A DNA stretch of 5,095 nucleotides from Deltaproteobacteria bacterium. GTDB lineage: Bacteria > Desulfobacterota > Binatia > DP-6. The notes beneath the pieces are model-generated. The model was given only the letters and a program-made list of their open reading frames with translations, was not told the origin of the DNA and did no database searches. Each line of letters starts with the position of its first letter. The stretch's first letter is position 1. The DNA lies in NCBI GenBank assembly GCA_005879205.1, contig VBLD01000403.1, forward strand, positions 1 through 5,095. Direction: 5' to 3'. The translations under genes and the position numbers were made by a program. Of this stretch, positions 1-5,095 are shown one piece after another.

Positions 1-29
1 CGTGAGCGCCACACGCTCGCGTCTGTGTC

Positions 30-55
30 CGCGACCCAAGAAGTCTTGGGTCGCG
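30..55 (-). terminator. Perfect hairpin after the acyl-CoA dehydrogenase stop
   Basis: An 11-bp perfect inverted repeat (30-40 pairing with 45-55) with a 4-base loop at 41-44 begins four bases past the stop codon of the minus-strand acyl-CoA dehydrogenase gene. Position and stem strength suggest a transcription terminator or an mRNA 3'-end stabiliser. There is no T-run on either side of the stem on either strand, so it is not a textbook intrinsic terminator. The remaining bases 1-29 hold nothing I can identify. Confidence 0.5.
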
Positions 56-58
56 CTC

Positions 59-1198
59 CTAGAGGCCGAGCTCGCGTGCGATGATCGTCAGCTGGATCTC
101 CGACGTCCCCTCGGTGATGGTCATGAGGCGCGCGTCGCGCCAGAAGCGCTCGACGGGGAATTCCGTGATGTACCCGTAGCCGCCGAACACCTGCACCGCC
201 TCCCACGTGACGTGCTGGGCCACTTCCGAGGCGAAGAGCTTGGCCATCGCCGCCTCGCGCATCGCGTAGCCCTGGTCGAAGAGCCACGCGGCGCGCCACG
301 TCGCCGTGCGCGCCGTCTCCACCTCCATCGCCATGCGCGCCAGCTTGAACTTGATCGCCTGGAACTTGGCGATGGGCTGCCCGAACTGCTCCCGCTCCTT
401 GGCGTACTTGACCGCGGCCTCGAGCGCCGCCTGGCTGACTCCGACCGAGCGGGCGGCGTGCGTGATGCGGCCGCCTTCGAGCGTCCCCGTCACCTGCTTG
501 AACCCTCCCTCCACGCCGCCGAGCAGCGCCGAGGCGGGCACCTTCATGTCCTCGAAGGTGAGGGCGGCCGTCTCCGACGTGTGATGGCCCGTCTTCCTGA
601 GCTTGCGGGACACCGAGAAGCCCGGCGTGTCGGTGTCGACGATGAACATGCTGATGCCCGTGCCGCGCTTGGTGCGGTCCGTATAGGCGGCCACCAGGCA
701 ATAGTCCGCGATGTTCCCGTTGGTGATGAACATCTTCGTCCCGTTGATGACGTAGCCGTCGCCGCGGCGCTCTGCGGTGGTGCGGATCGAGGCGGCGTCC
801 GACCCGGAGTTCGGCTCCGAGAGGCCGAACGATCCGAGCTTCTCGCCCCGGATCGCGGCCACGAGATAGCGCTGCTTCTGCTCCTCGGTGCCGAAGCGGA
901 AGACGGGGAGGCAGCCGAGGCCGACGTGCGCCAGCAGCGCGGCCGCAAAGCCGCAGTTGACGCGCGCGAGCTCCTCGATGAGCAGGCAGCGCATCACCAT
1001 GTCGCCCCCGCTGCCGCCGTACTCTTCGGGATAGCCGACCCCGAGATAGCCGAGACGGCCGAGCTGCCGGAACAGATCCTTCGGGAACGTCTCGCTTGCT
1101 TCGAGCTCCTCGACGCGCGGCCCGAGCTCTCTTTCGGCGAAGCTCCGGACCGCGAGCCGAAAGCTCTCCTGCTCCTCGCTCAGACCGAAGCCCAGCAT
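59..1198 (-). CDS. Acyl-CoA dehydrogenase (FAD-dependent)
   Basis: This 379-residue protein has the usual length and layout of a soluble acyl-CoA dehydrogenase, which forms the 2,3-trans double bond of an acyl-CoA and passes electrons from FAD to electron transfer flavoprotein. An N-terminal helical domain (about 1-120) precedes the beta domain, which carries family signature 1 at 125-137 (GLSEPNSGSDAAS). The C-terminal helical domain carries signature 2 at 336-355, ending in ERFWRD. The probable catalytic base is Glu363 in TEGTSEIQ, the position used by short- and medium-chain enzymes. The reading frame stays open upstream to 1408, but the ATG at 1198 is chosen because a strong GAGGAGGG ribosome site lies five bases before it and homology starts there (MLGFGLSEEQ). 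Upstream extension would run into asnS. Substrate chain length cannot be told from the sequence; short/branched-chain or glutaryl-type relatives are possible. The gene is divergent from asnS and has no same-strand neighbour in the window. Confidence 0.96.
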   Translation of the reverse strand: MLGFGLSEEQESFRLAVRSFAERELGPRVEELEASETFPKDLFRQLGRLGYLGVGYPEEYGGSGGDMVMRCLLIEELARVNCGFAAALLAHVGLGCLPVFRFGTEEQKQRYLVAAIRGEKLGSFGLSEPNSGSDAASIRTTAERRGDGYVINGTKMFITNGNIADYCLVAAYTDRTKRGTGISMFIVDTDTPGFSVSRKLRKTGHHTSETAALTFEDMKVPASALLGGVEGGFKQVTGTLEGGRITHAARSVGVSQAALEAAVKYAKEREQFGQPIAKFQAIKFKLARMAMEVETARTATWRAAWLFDQGYAMREAAMAKLFASEVAQHVTWEAVQVFGGYGYITEFPVERFWRDARLMTITEGTSEIQLTIIARELGL

Positions 1199-1280
1199 GG
1201 CGACCCTCCTCGGGCGCGGGACTCTAGCCTCGTGCCTCCCGCCGGTGCAAGGTGAGACGCCATCTGCTAATCGGGAGCGG
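1199..1280. promoter_or_regulatory. Divergent promoter region between the dehydrogenase gene and asnS
   Basis: This 82-bp spacer must hold the start signals of both divergent genes. On the minus strand there is a weak sigma70-like pair: TTGCAC at 1250-1245 and TAGAGT at 1226-1221, 18 bases apart (3/6 and 4/6 matches to consensus). No clear promoter is seen for asnS. A GGGAG at 1273-1277 sits only three bases before the asnS ATG, so it is a poorly spaced ribosome site. No operator-like inverted repeat stands out. The region's role is inferred from gene orientation; the individual boxes are uncertain. Confidence 0.35.
1204..1211 (-). promoter_or_regulatory. Strong ribosome binding site for the acyl-CoA dehydrogenase gene
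   Basis: Read on the minus strand this is GAGGAGGG, a near-perfect match to the 16S rRNA 3' end, five bases before the ATG at 1198. It decides the start of the acyl-CoA dehydrogenase gene against the longer open frame that reaches 1408. Confidence 0.75.
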
Positions 1281-2573
1281 ATGAGGGTCGTCACCGTTGA
1301 ACGCACCGGCGAGCACGAGGGGCGGACGGTCACCGTGCGGGGCTGGCTCGCCGCCCGGCGCTCGAGCGGCAAGCTCCACTTCCTCCAGGTGCGCGACGGG
1401 ACGGGCACGATCCAGTGCGTGATGTCGAAGGCGGAGGTGGCGGAAGCGGCGTTCGCGCTCGCCGATCACCTGCCGCAGGAGTCGTCGCTCGAGGTGACCG
1501 GCGTGGTGCGGGCCGACCCGCGCGCCCCTATCGGCTACGAGCTCGGCGTGACCGACCTCCGCGTCATCCACCAGAGCGCCGACTACCCGATCACCCCGAA
1601 GGAGCACGGCGTGGCCTTCCTCCTCGACCACCGCCACCTCTGGCTCCGGTCCAGCCGCCAGCAGGCCATCATGCGCGTGCGCGCCGAGGTGATCCGCGCC
1701 TGCCGCGAGTATTTCGACGGCCAGGGCTTTCTCCCCTTCGACGCGCCGATCCTGACGCCGGCGGCATGCGAGGGCACGACGAACCTGTTCGCGGTGCCCT
1801 ACTTCGACGAGACCGCCTATCTCACCCAGAGCGGCCAGCTCTACGGGGAAGCCGGGGCGCTCGCCTTCGGCAAGGTCTACGTCTTCGGCCCGACCTTCCG
1901 GGCGGAGAAGTCGAAGACCCGCCGCCACCTGACCGAGTTCTGGATGATCGAGCCGGAGATGGCGTTCGCCGGGCTCGACGAGGACATGGACCTCGCCGAG
2001 GACTTCCTCGTGCACGTCGTGCGGCGCGTCCGCGAGCAGCGGGCAGCCGAGCTGCGCGTGCTCGAGCGCGACCCGGCGCCGCTCGCCCGGGTCGAGAAGC
2101 CGTTCCCGCGCATCACGTACGCCGAGGCCCTCGACGTCCTCCACGGCAAGGGCTTCGCACTCGAATGGGGCGCCGACCTCGGCGGCGACGAGGAGACCGC
2201 GCTCTCCGAGAGCTTCGACCGGCCCGTCATGGTGCACCGCTATCCGGTCGAGTCGAAGGCGTTCTACATGAAGGCCGACCCCGCGGATCCCCGCTGCGCG
2301 CTCTGCGTCGACGTCCTCGCCCCCGAGGGATACGGCGAGGTCATCGGGGGCGGCCAGCGCGAGGACGACGCGACGATGCTGGAGGACAAGATTCGCTCGC
2401 ACGGCCTGCCACTCGACGCCTTCGGGTGGTATCTCGATCTCCGCCGCTACGGCTCCGTTCCCCACGCCGGCTTCGGCATGGGCATCGAACGCTGCGTTGC
2501 CTGGCTGTGCGGCCTGCATCACGTGCGCGAGACCATCCCCTTCGCGCGCATGCTCGAGCGGCTGCGGCCGTAA
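1281..2573 (+). CDS. asnS: Asparagine--tRNA ligase (class IIb)
   Basis: AsnRS charges tRNA-Asn with asparagine in the cytoplasm using ATP. The 430-residue protein has an N-terminal OB-fold anticodon-binding domain (about 17-98, with RGWLAARR and LHFLQVRDG) and a class II catalytic core (about 115-430). Family marks include CEGTTNLF at 163-170, LTQSGQLYGE at 181-190, motif 2 FGPTFRAE at 202-209 with ATP-binding Arg207, the AsnRS hallmark EFWMIEPE at 219-226, and motif 3 GFGMGIER at 397-404 with Arg404. EFWMIEPE and the QSGQL segment favour AsnRS over AspRS. The stretch EGYGEVIGGGQRE (349-361) with LDLRRYGSVPH resembles the archaeal/Thermus-like short form rather than the GGSQRE form of E. coli. 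The usual PFPR near the C-terminus reads PFAR. The ATG at 1281 is chosen because homology begins there; the frame is open back to 1197, but those 28 codons are not conserved-looking and would abut the divergent gene. Confidence 0.95.
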   Translation: MRVVTVERTGEHEGRTVTVRGWLAARRSSGKLHFLQVRDGTGTIQCVMSKAEVAEAAFALADHLPQESSLEVTGVVRADPRAPIGYELGVTDLRVIHQSADYPITPKEHGVAFLLDHRHLWLRSSRQQAIMRVRAEVIRACREYFDGQGFLPFDAPILTPAACEGTTNLFAVPYFDETAYLTQSGQLYGEAGALAFGKVYVFGPTFRAEKSKTRRHLTEFWMIEPEMAFAGLDEDMDLAEDFLVHVVRRVREQRAAELRVLERDPAPLARVEKPFPRITYAEALDVLHGKGFALEWGADLGGDEETALSESFDRPVMVHRYPVESKAFYMKADPADPRCALCVDVLAPEGYGEVIGGGQREDDATMLEDKIRSHGLPLDAFGWYLDLRRYGSVPHAGFGMGIERCVAWLCGLHHVRETIPFARMLERLRP

Positions 2574-2613
2574 GCTTGATTCCCTTCGGGGCCACCGCTA
2601 TGCACCTGCCGCC

Positions 2614-3098
2614 ATGACGTGCCGGGCCGCCCTTCTCGCGCTCGTCCTTCTGGCCGTTGCCGTCGCCGCGCAAGAGGAAGCGCCGCGGGCCCGCGGCCGG
2701 CGCGCGCGGCCGGCGCCCGCCGCCCGGACCGCGGCGTCCGACGCGCAACGCGCCGAGGAGCGGACCCTGCTCTACCACTCTACCAGCTCGCGGATGCGCA
2801 GCGCAGCCTGGGCGAGCAGATCCAGCAGCTCAAGGATCGGCTCGACACCCTGCACAGCGAGCTGGCGACCGGCGAGGACAAGGACAGCGCGCTCGAACAG
2901 GAGATCAAGGCCGCGCGCGACGAGATCAAGGGGCTCTACGTCGAGAGCAGCTCCGTGAAGCAGCAGATCGACGCGCTGAAGGACGACGTCGCGGGCGTCA
3001 ACTCCAACGTCTCCGGCTTCCGCACCTTCTCGGGCTTCTTCATCGCGACGATGATCCTGCTGCTTGCGGTGATCTTCGTCCTGACGATTCGTCGCTGA
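2614..3098 (+). pseudogene. Secreted coiled-coil protein with C-terminal membrane anchor, frameshifted
   Basis: I do not recognise a family. Read from the ATG at 2614, the frame encodes a classic signal peptide (residues 1-19, hydrophobic core LLALVLLAVAVAA, likely cleavage before QEE) and an Arg/Pro/Ala-rich linker. After 2770 it continues out of phase to a stop at 2958. The coiled coil and membrane anchor lie in another frame ending at 3098. Deleting one copy of the 8-bp tandem repeat at 2770-2785 joins both frames into a 158-residue protein: signal peptide, basic linker (about 22-50), coiled coil about 50-128 with leucines at 56, 63, 70 and 77, one membrane segment (about 138-155) and a terminal RR. 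The predicted form would have its coiled coil outside the cytoplasmic membrane. A GTG at 2619 opens a 159-codon frame to 3098, but its N-terminus is Arg-rich noise antiphase to the signal peptide, so it is a poor start. No good ribosome site precedes 2614. The gene lies 40 bases after asnS. An assembly error is possible instead of a true mutation. Confidence 0.7.
2770..2785 (+). repeat. 8-bp perfect tandem duplication causing a frameshift
   Basis: The octamer CTCTACCA occurs twice in direct succession (2770-2777 and 2778-2785). Both copies start on a codon boundary, the first in the signal-peptide frame and the second in the coiled-coil frame, and each would read Leu-Tyr there. Removing either copy restores one continuous frame (...TLLYQLADAQ...). 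This is the expected footprint of a replication-slippage duplication. Confidence 0.9.
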
Positions 3099-3627
3099 CG
3101 CGCGGGCGGTGCGCGGCGCGGACCGCACCCAGGACGAGCGCCCCGAGCACGGCGCCGAGCGCGTTGGCGGCGACGTCCCGCAGGTCGTAGTAGCGTCCGG
3201 GCGTCACCGCCTGCAGCAGCTCGTCGCCCCAGCCGATGGCGGCGGCCAGCGCCGCCGCGACGGCGTATCCGCGGACGCCGGGTAGGTGCGGCGCGAGCGC
3301 CCGCCACGCGAGCCACGTCATCACCCCGTACTCCGGCAGGTGCACGCGCTCGAGGTGCTGAACCCGCAGCCAGGAGAGCGCGAGCGCGTACCCGGCGCCC
3401 GCAGCCCCGAGCGCGACGTAGGCGCCGAGCGGCGCGCCGCGCCTGGCGAGCGCGGCGACGATGCCAGCGGCTGACAGGGCGGCGATGAGCCCCATGCCGG
3501 ACCCGAGGAGCCAGCCGCCGAGCAGGCTGCGGACCACGCTCCTGCCGATCACCGGGCCGTACGGCAGCGTGCCGTAGACGACTCCCACGTACGCACCGAG
3601 CACGAGCCAGCGTGCGCGCGCCGGCAT
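3040..3627 (-). CDS. VanZ-family membrane protein
   Basis: This 195-residue integral membrane protein matches the VanZ-like family. Members are usually small polytopic proteins of unclear biochemical role; the namesake gives low-level teicoplanin resistance. Hydrophobic segments lie at about 6-22, 44-62, 67-87, 121-137 and 151-170. The family's polar marks are present: ERVHLPEYG at 93-101, then GDELLQAVTPGR at 134-145 and D148xxD151 leading to N155, giving the E...D/E..Q..PGR..D..D...N pattern. The ATG at 3627 is chosen because it follows the upstream thiolase stop by 11 bases; the frame is open to 3762 but would overlap the thiolase and adds Arg-rich, non-membrane sequence. No strong ribosome site is visible, so translation may be coupled to the thiolase. 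The last 19 codons overlap the convergent coiled-coil gene by 59 bases and encode a Ser/Arg/Gly-rich tail beyond the conserved domain. A resistance function should not be assumed. Confidence 0.85.
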   Translation of the reverse strand: MPARARWLVLGAYVGVVYGTLPYGPVIGRSVVRSLLGGWLLGSGMGLIAALSAAGIVAALARRGAPLGAYVALGAAGAGYALALSWLRVQHLERVHLPEYGVMTWLAWRALAPHLPGVRGYAVAAALAAAIGWGDELLQAVTPGRYYDLRDVAANALGAVLGALVLGAVRAAHRPRVSDESSGRRSPQAAGSSSR

Positions 3628-3638
3628 GGCGACCGTCG

Positions 3639-4784
3639 CTAGCCGCGGCCGAGGACCACGACGCAGGACACCGCGCCCGGACCGCCCACGTTGTGCGCGA
3701 GCCCGAGCTCGGGGTGCTTCACCTGCCGCGCCCCCGCCTCGTCCCGGAGCTGCGTCACGCATTCGTAGATCATGCGGACGCCGCTCGCCCCGATCGGATG
3801 GCCGAAGGACTTGAGACCGCCGCTCGGGTTCACGGGAACGTCCCCGTCGAGCGCCGTTCGTCCCTCCTCCACCAGCCGACCCCCCTCCCCCTTCGCACAG
3901 AAGCCGAGGTCTTCGATGTTCGAGATCTCCGTCCAGGTGAAGCAGTCGTGCACCTCGGCGAAGTCGATGTCGCGCGGAGTCACGCCGGCCATCGCGTACG
4001 CCTGGCGAGCCGCGGCCTGCGTCGACCGGAAGCCGAGGTAGTCGAACGTCGGGTCGAAATACGGGCGCCCGGTCGTGACGGCGAGGCCGGCGCCCTTCAC
4101 GAAGACCGGGTCCTTCTTGAAGCGCCGGGCCCGGTCCGCGCGGCAGATGATCGCGGCGGCGGCCCCGTCGGTGGTCGGGCAGCAGTCGAAGAGGCCGAAC
4201 GGCCAGGCGATGATCGGCGCCTTCAGCACCTGCTCCGCCGTGACCTCCATGCGGAGATGCGCTTTCTCGTTCAGCGCTCCATTGTGGTGGTTCTTGACCG
4301 CCACCTTCGCAAGCGTCTCGCGGCCGAGGCCGAAGGTGTGCATGTAGCGGTTGGCGGCGAGCGCGAACAGGCCGGGTGCCGTGTTGCCGCGGGCGAGGAG
4401 CGGGTGGCCGAGGCGGGGCAGGCCCCGGCCGCCGCGGTCTTTCAGCTTCTCAGCGCCGAGCACCAGGACGACGTCGGCCACACCCGCGGCGATGGCGAGG
4501 CACCCATTGCGGAAGGCGTCCGTGCCGGTGGCACAGTAGTTCTCGACGCGCGTGATCGGCCGCTCGTAGAGGCGGAGCGCGTCACCGAGCGAGACCGCGG
4601 CCTTGCCGCCGCCCGCGCCCGGCAGGTAGGTCCCGAGGTAGGCCGCGTCGATCTCCGCGGGCTCGATGCCGGCGTCGGCGTAGGCGTCGAAGGCCGCGTC
4701 GGTGATGAGCTCCTCGTAGCTCCGCTCGAAGCGGTCCCCGAACTTGGTGCAGCCGACGCCGATGACCGCCACTTGGTCCTTCAT
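3639..4784 (-). CDS. SCP2-type thiolase / acetyl-CoA acetyltransferase family protein
   Basis: The 381-residue protein is a complete thiolase-fold enzyme of the SCP2/archaeal type, which makes or breaks carbon-carbon bonds in acyl-CoA thioesters. The N-terminus (VAVIGVGCTKFG) is typical of this class. The probable nucleophile is Cys84 in ENYCATGTDA; HDCFTWTE at 279-286 supplies His279, and GHPIGASG at 328-335 supplies His329. The C-terminal loop reads AHNVGGPG (363-370). The second catalytic cysteine of classical biosynthetic thiolases is absent and His364 lies nearby, as is common in this subclass. The start at 4784 begins directly with the family's N-terminal strand. The DUF35 gene ends 19 bases upstream on the same strand, and vanZ starts 11 bases downstream. 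DUF35 proteins are known partners of such thiolases, for example in the archaeal acetoacetyl-CoA thiolase/HMG-CoA synthase complex and in steroid side-chain aldolases, so a two-subunit complex is likely. The substrate is unknown; lipid or ketoacyl-CoA degradation and retro-aldol cleavage are the main options. Confidence 0.93.
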   Translation of the reverse strand: MKDQVAVIGVGCTKFGDRFERSYEELITDAAFDAYADAGIEPAEIDAAYLGTYLPGAGGGKAAVSLGDALRLYERPITRVENYCATGTDAFRNGCLAIAAGVADVVLVLGAEKLKDRGGRGLPRLGHPLLARGNTAPGLFALAANRYMHTFGLGRETLAKVAVKNHHNGALNEKAHLRMEVTAEQVLKAPIIAWPFGLFDCCPTTDGAAAAIICRADRARRFKKDPVFVKGAGLAVTTGRPYFDPTFDYLGFRSTQAAARQAYAMAGVTPRDIDFAEVHDCFTWTEISNIEDLGFCAKGEGGRLVEEGRTALDGDVPVNPSGGLKSFGHPIGASGVRMIYECVTQLRDEAGARQVKHPELGLAHNVGGPGAVSCVVVLGRG

Positions 4785-4803
4785 CGGTATTCTTCGCTCG
4801 CGC

Positions 4804-5095
4804 TCATGTAGGGCGCGCCTTCCAGAAGTAGTTGCGGTTGCCGCCGGCCTCGTGCAGCCGCCGGAACGTGAGCTCCACCGGCGCGCCGACCTTCACCTCG
4901 CCGTCGGCCGCATCGGTCACCTGGAGGTAGAGCCGGCCGCCGCCTTCGAGATCGATGACCGCCATCGGCAGCGGATGCTCCGCCACCGGCGCCAGGTTGT
5001 CGATCGTGAAGGTGAAGACGGCGCCGCGCTTGCCGAGCTTGTGCGCGACCAGCCGGTCGCGCGCCTGACACGCGAGGCAGATGCGCGTCTGCGGA
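4804..5095 (-). CDS. DUF35 (zinc ribbon/OB-fold) acyl-CoA-associated protein, cut by window edge
   Basis: Only the C-terminal 97 codons are in the window; the gene starts beyond the right edge. The visible part begins with PQTRICLACQARD, a CxxC that fits the second cysteine pair of the rubredoxin-like zinc ribbon. It is followed by the junction GKRGAVFTFTIDN and an OB-fold: PMAVIDLEGGGRLYLQVTD, then VKVGAPVELTFR, ending FWKARPT. This is the layout of DUF35 proteins (ChsH2-C / OB-fold acyl-CoA-associated family), which act as scaffold or acyl-CoA channelling subunits for SCP2-type thiolases and HMG-CoA synthases. Its position 19 bases upstream of a thiolase of exactly that class supports the assignment. 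Whether a MaoC-like hydratase domain is fused at its N-terminus, as in some family members, cannot be seen here. No enzymatic residues are expected in the part shown. Confidence 0.88.
   Translation of the reverse strand, partial: PQTRICLACQARDRLVAHKLGKRGAVFTFTIDNLAPVAEHPLPMAVIDLEGGGRLYLQVTDAADGEVKVGAPVELTFRRLHEAGGNRNYFWKARPT

Noticed and set aside
1196..1199. CATG palindrome giving an ATG on both strands, suggesting asnS could start at 1197
   Set aside because: The 28 codons added to asnS look non-homologous, and AsnRS homology begins at the ATG at 1281. The minus-strand ATG at 1198 has the ribosome site.
2..1255. 417-codon open frame on the plus strand opposite the acyl-CoA dehydrogenase gene
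   Set aside because: The product is Arg/Glu/Leu/Ala-rich without a recognisable domain, while the minus strand encodes a full family with both signatures. It is a high-GC shadow frame.
1224..2522. 432-codon open frame on the minus strand opposite asnS
   Set aside because: Antisense to a complete AsnRS with all class II motifs; its composition is typical of a GC-rich shadow and it has no domain.
2582..2591. CCC-TTCG-GGG tetraloop hairpin just after asnS as a terminator
   Set aside because: The stem is only 3 bp, cannot be extended outward, and is not followed by a T-run.
2682..2716. 16-bp perfect palindrome (2682-2697) and an 11-bp GC-rich direct repeat (2693-2703 and 2706-2716)
   Set aside because: It lies within the Arg/Ala/Pro/Gly-coding linker and consists only of G and C, so chance from low-complexity coding sequence is the better explanation than a regulatory site.
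2770..2785. Programmed ribosomal frameshift joining the two frames of the coiled-coil gene
   Set aside because: There is no X-XXY-YYZ slippery heptamer at the junction, and the exact octamer duplication explains the frame change more simply.
3040..3627. VanZ as evidence of a glycopeptide-resistance cluster
   Set aside because: No vanR/S/H/A/X-like gene is nearby; VanZ-family proteins are widespread without resistance function.
3612..4811. 399-codon open frame on the plus strand opposite the thiolase
   Set aside because: The minus-strand thiolase has all family motifs; the plus-strand frame has no recognisable domain or ribosome site.

Overview
This is a GC-rich, gene-dense stretch of bacterial chromosome. 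It holds short intergenic gaps, strong G/C bias at third codon positions and long shadow frames opposite real genes, as expected at such GC. The gene set combines an acyl-CoA dehydrogenase, an SCP2-type thiolase with a DUF35 partner and a short, archaeal/Thermus-like asparaginyl-tRNA synthetase. That fits a metabolically versatile, probably uncultured soil or sediment lineage (Binatota, Rokubacteria/Methylomirabilota or former Deltaproteobacteria would all fit). The sequence alone does not settle the taxon.

Layout. Positions 30-55 hold a perfect hairpin just beyond the stop of an acyl-CoA dehydrogenase gene on the minus strand (59-1198). An 82-bp spacer separates it from asnS on the plus strand (1281-2573). 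Forty bases further on is a small plus-strand gene (2614-3098) for a secreted or membrane-anchored coiled-coil protein. It is broken by an exact 8-bp tandem duplication at 2770-2785: the signal peptide is in one frame and the coiled coil plus C-terminal membrane segment in another. Its last 59 bases overlap, tail to tail, a VanZ-family membrane protein gene on the minus strand (3040-3627). Upstream of vanZ on the same strand, with small gaps, are an SCP2-type thiolase (3639-4784) and the C-terminal part of a DUF35 zinc-ribbon/OB-fold protein (4804 to the right edge).

How the genes work together. DUF35, thiolase and vanZ look like one minus-strand transcription unit (gaps of 19 and 11 bases). 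DUF35 proteins are known partners of this thiolase class, so the first two probably form one acyl-CoA processing complex. The acyl-CoA dehydrogenase is separate but belongs to the same area of metabolism (beta-oxidation-like steps). asnS is a housekeeping gene. The coiled-coil gene and vanZ have no clear functional link to the rest.

I found no CRISPR, mobile element, RNA gene or defence system, and no convincing new system. The most notable observation is the 8-bp duplication that splits the coiled-coil gene.
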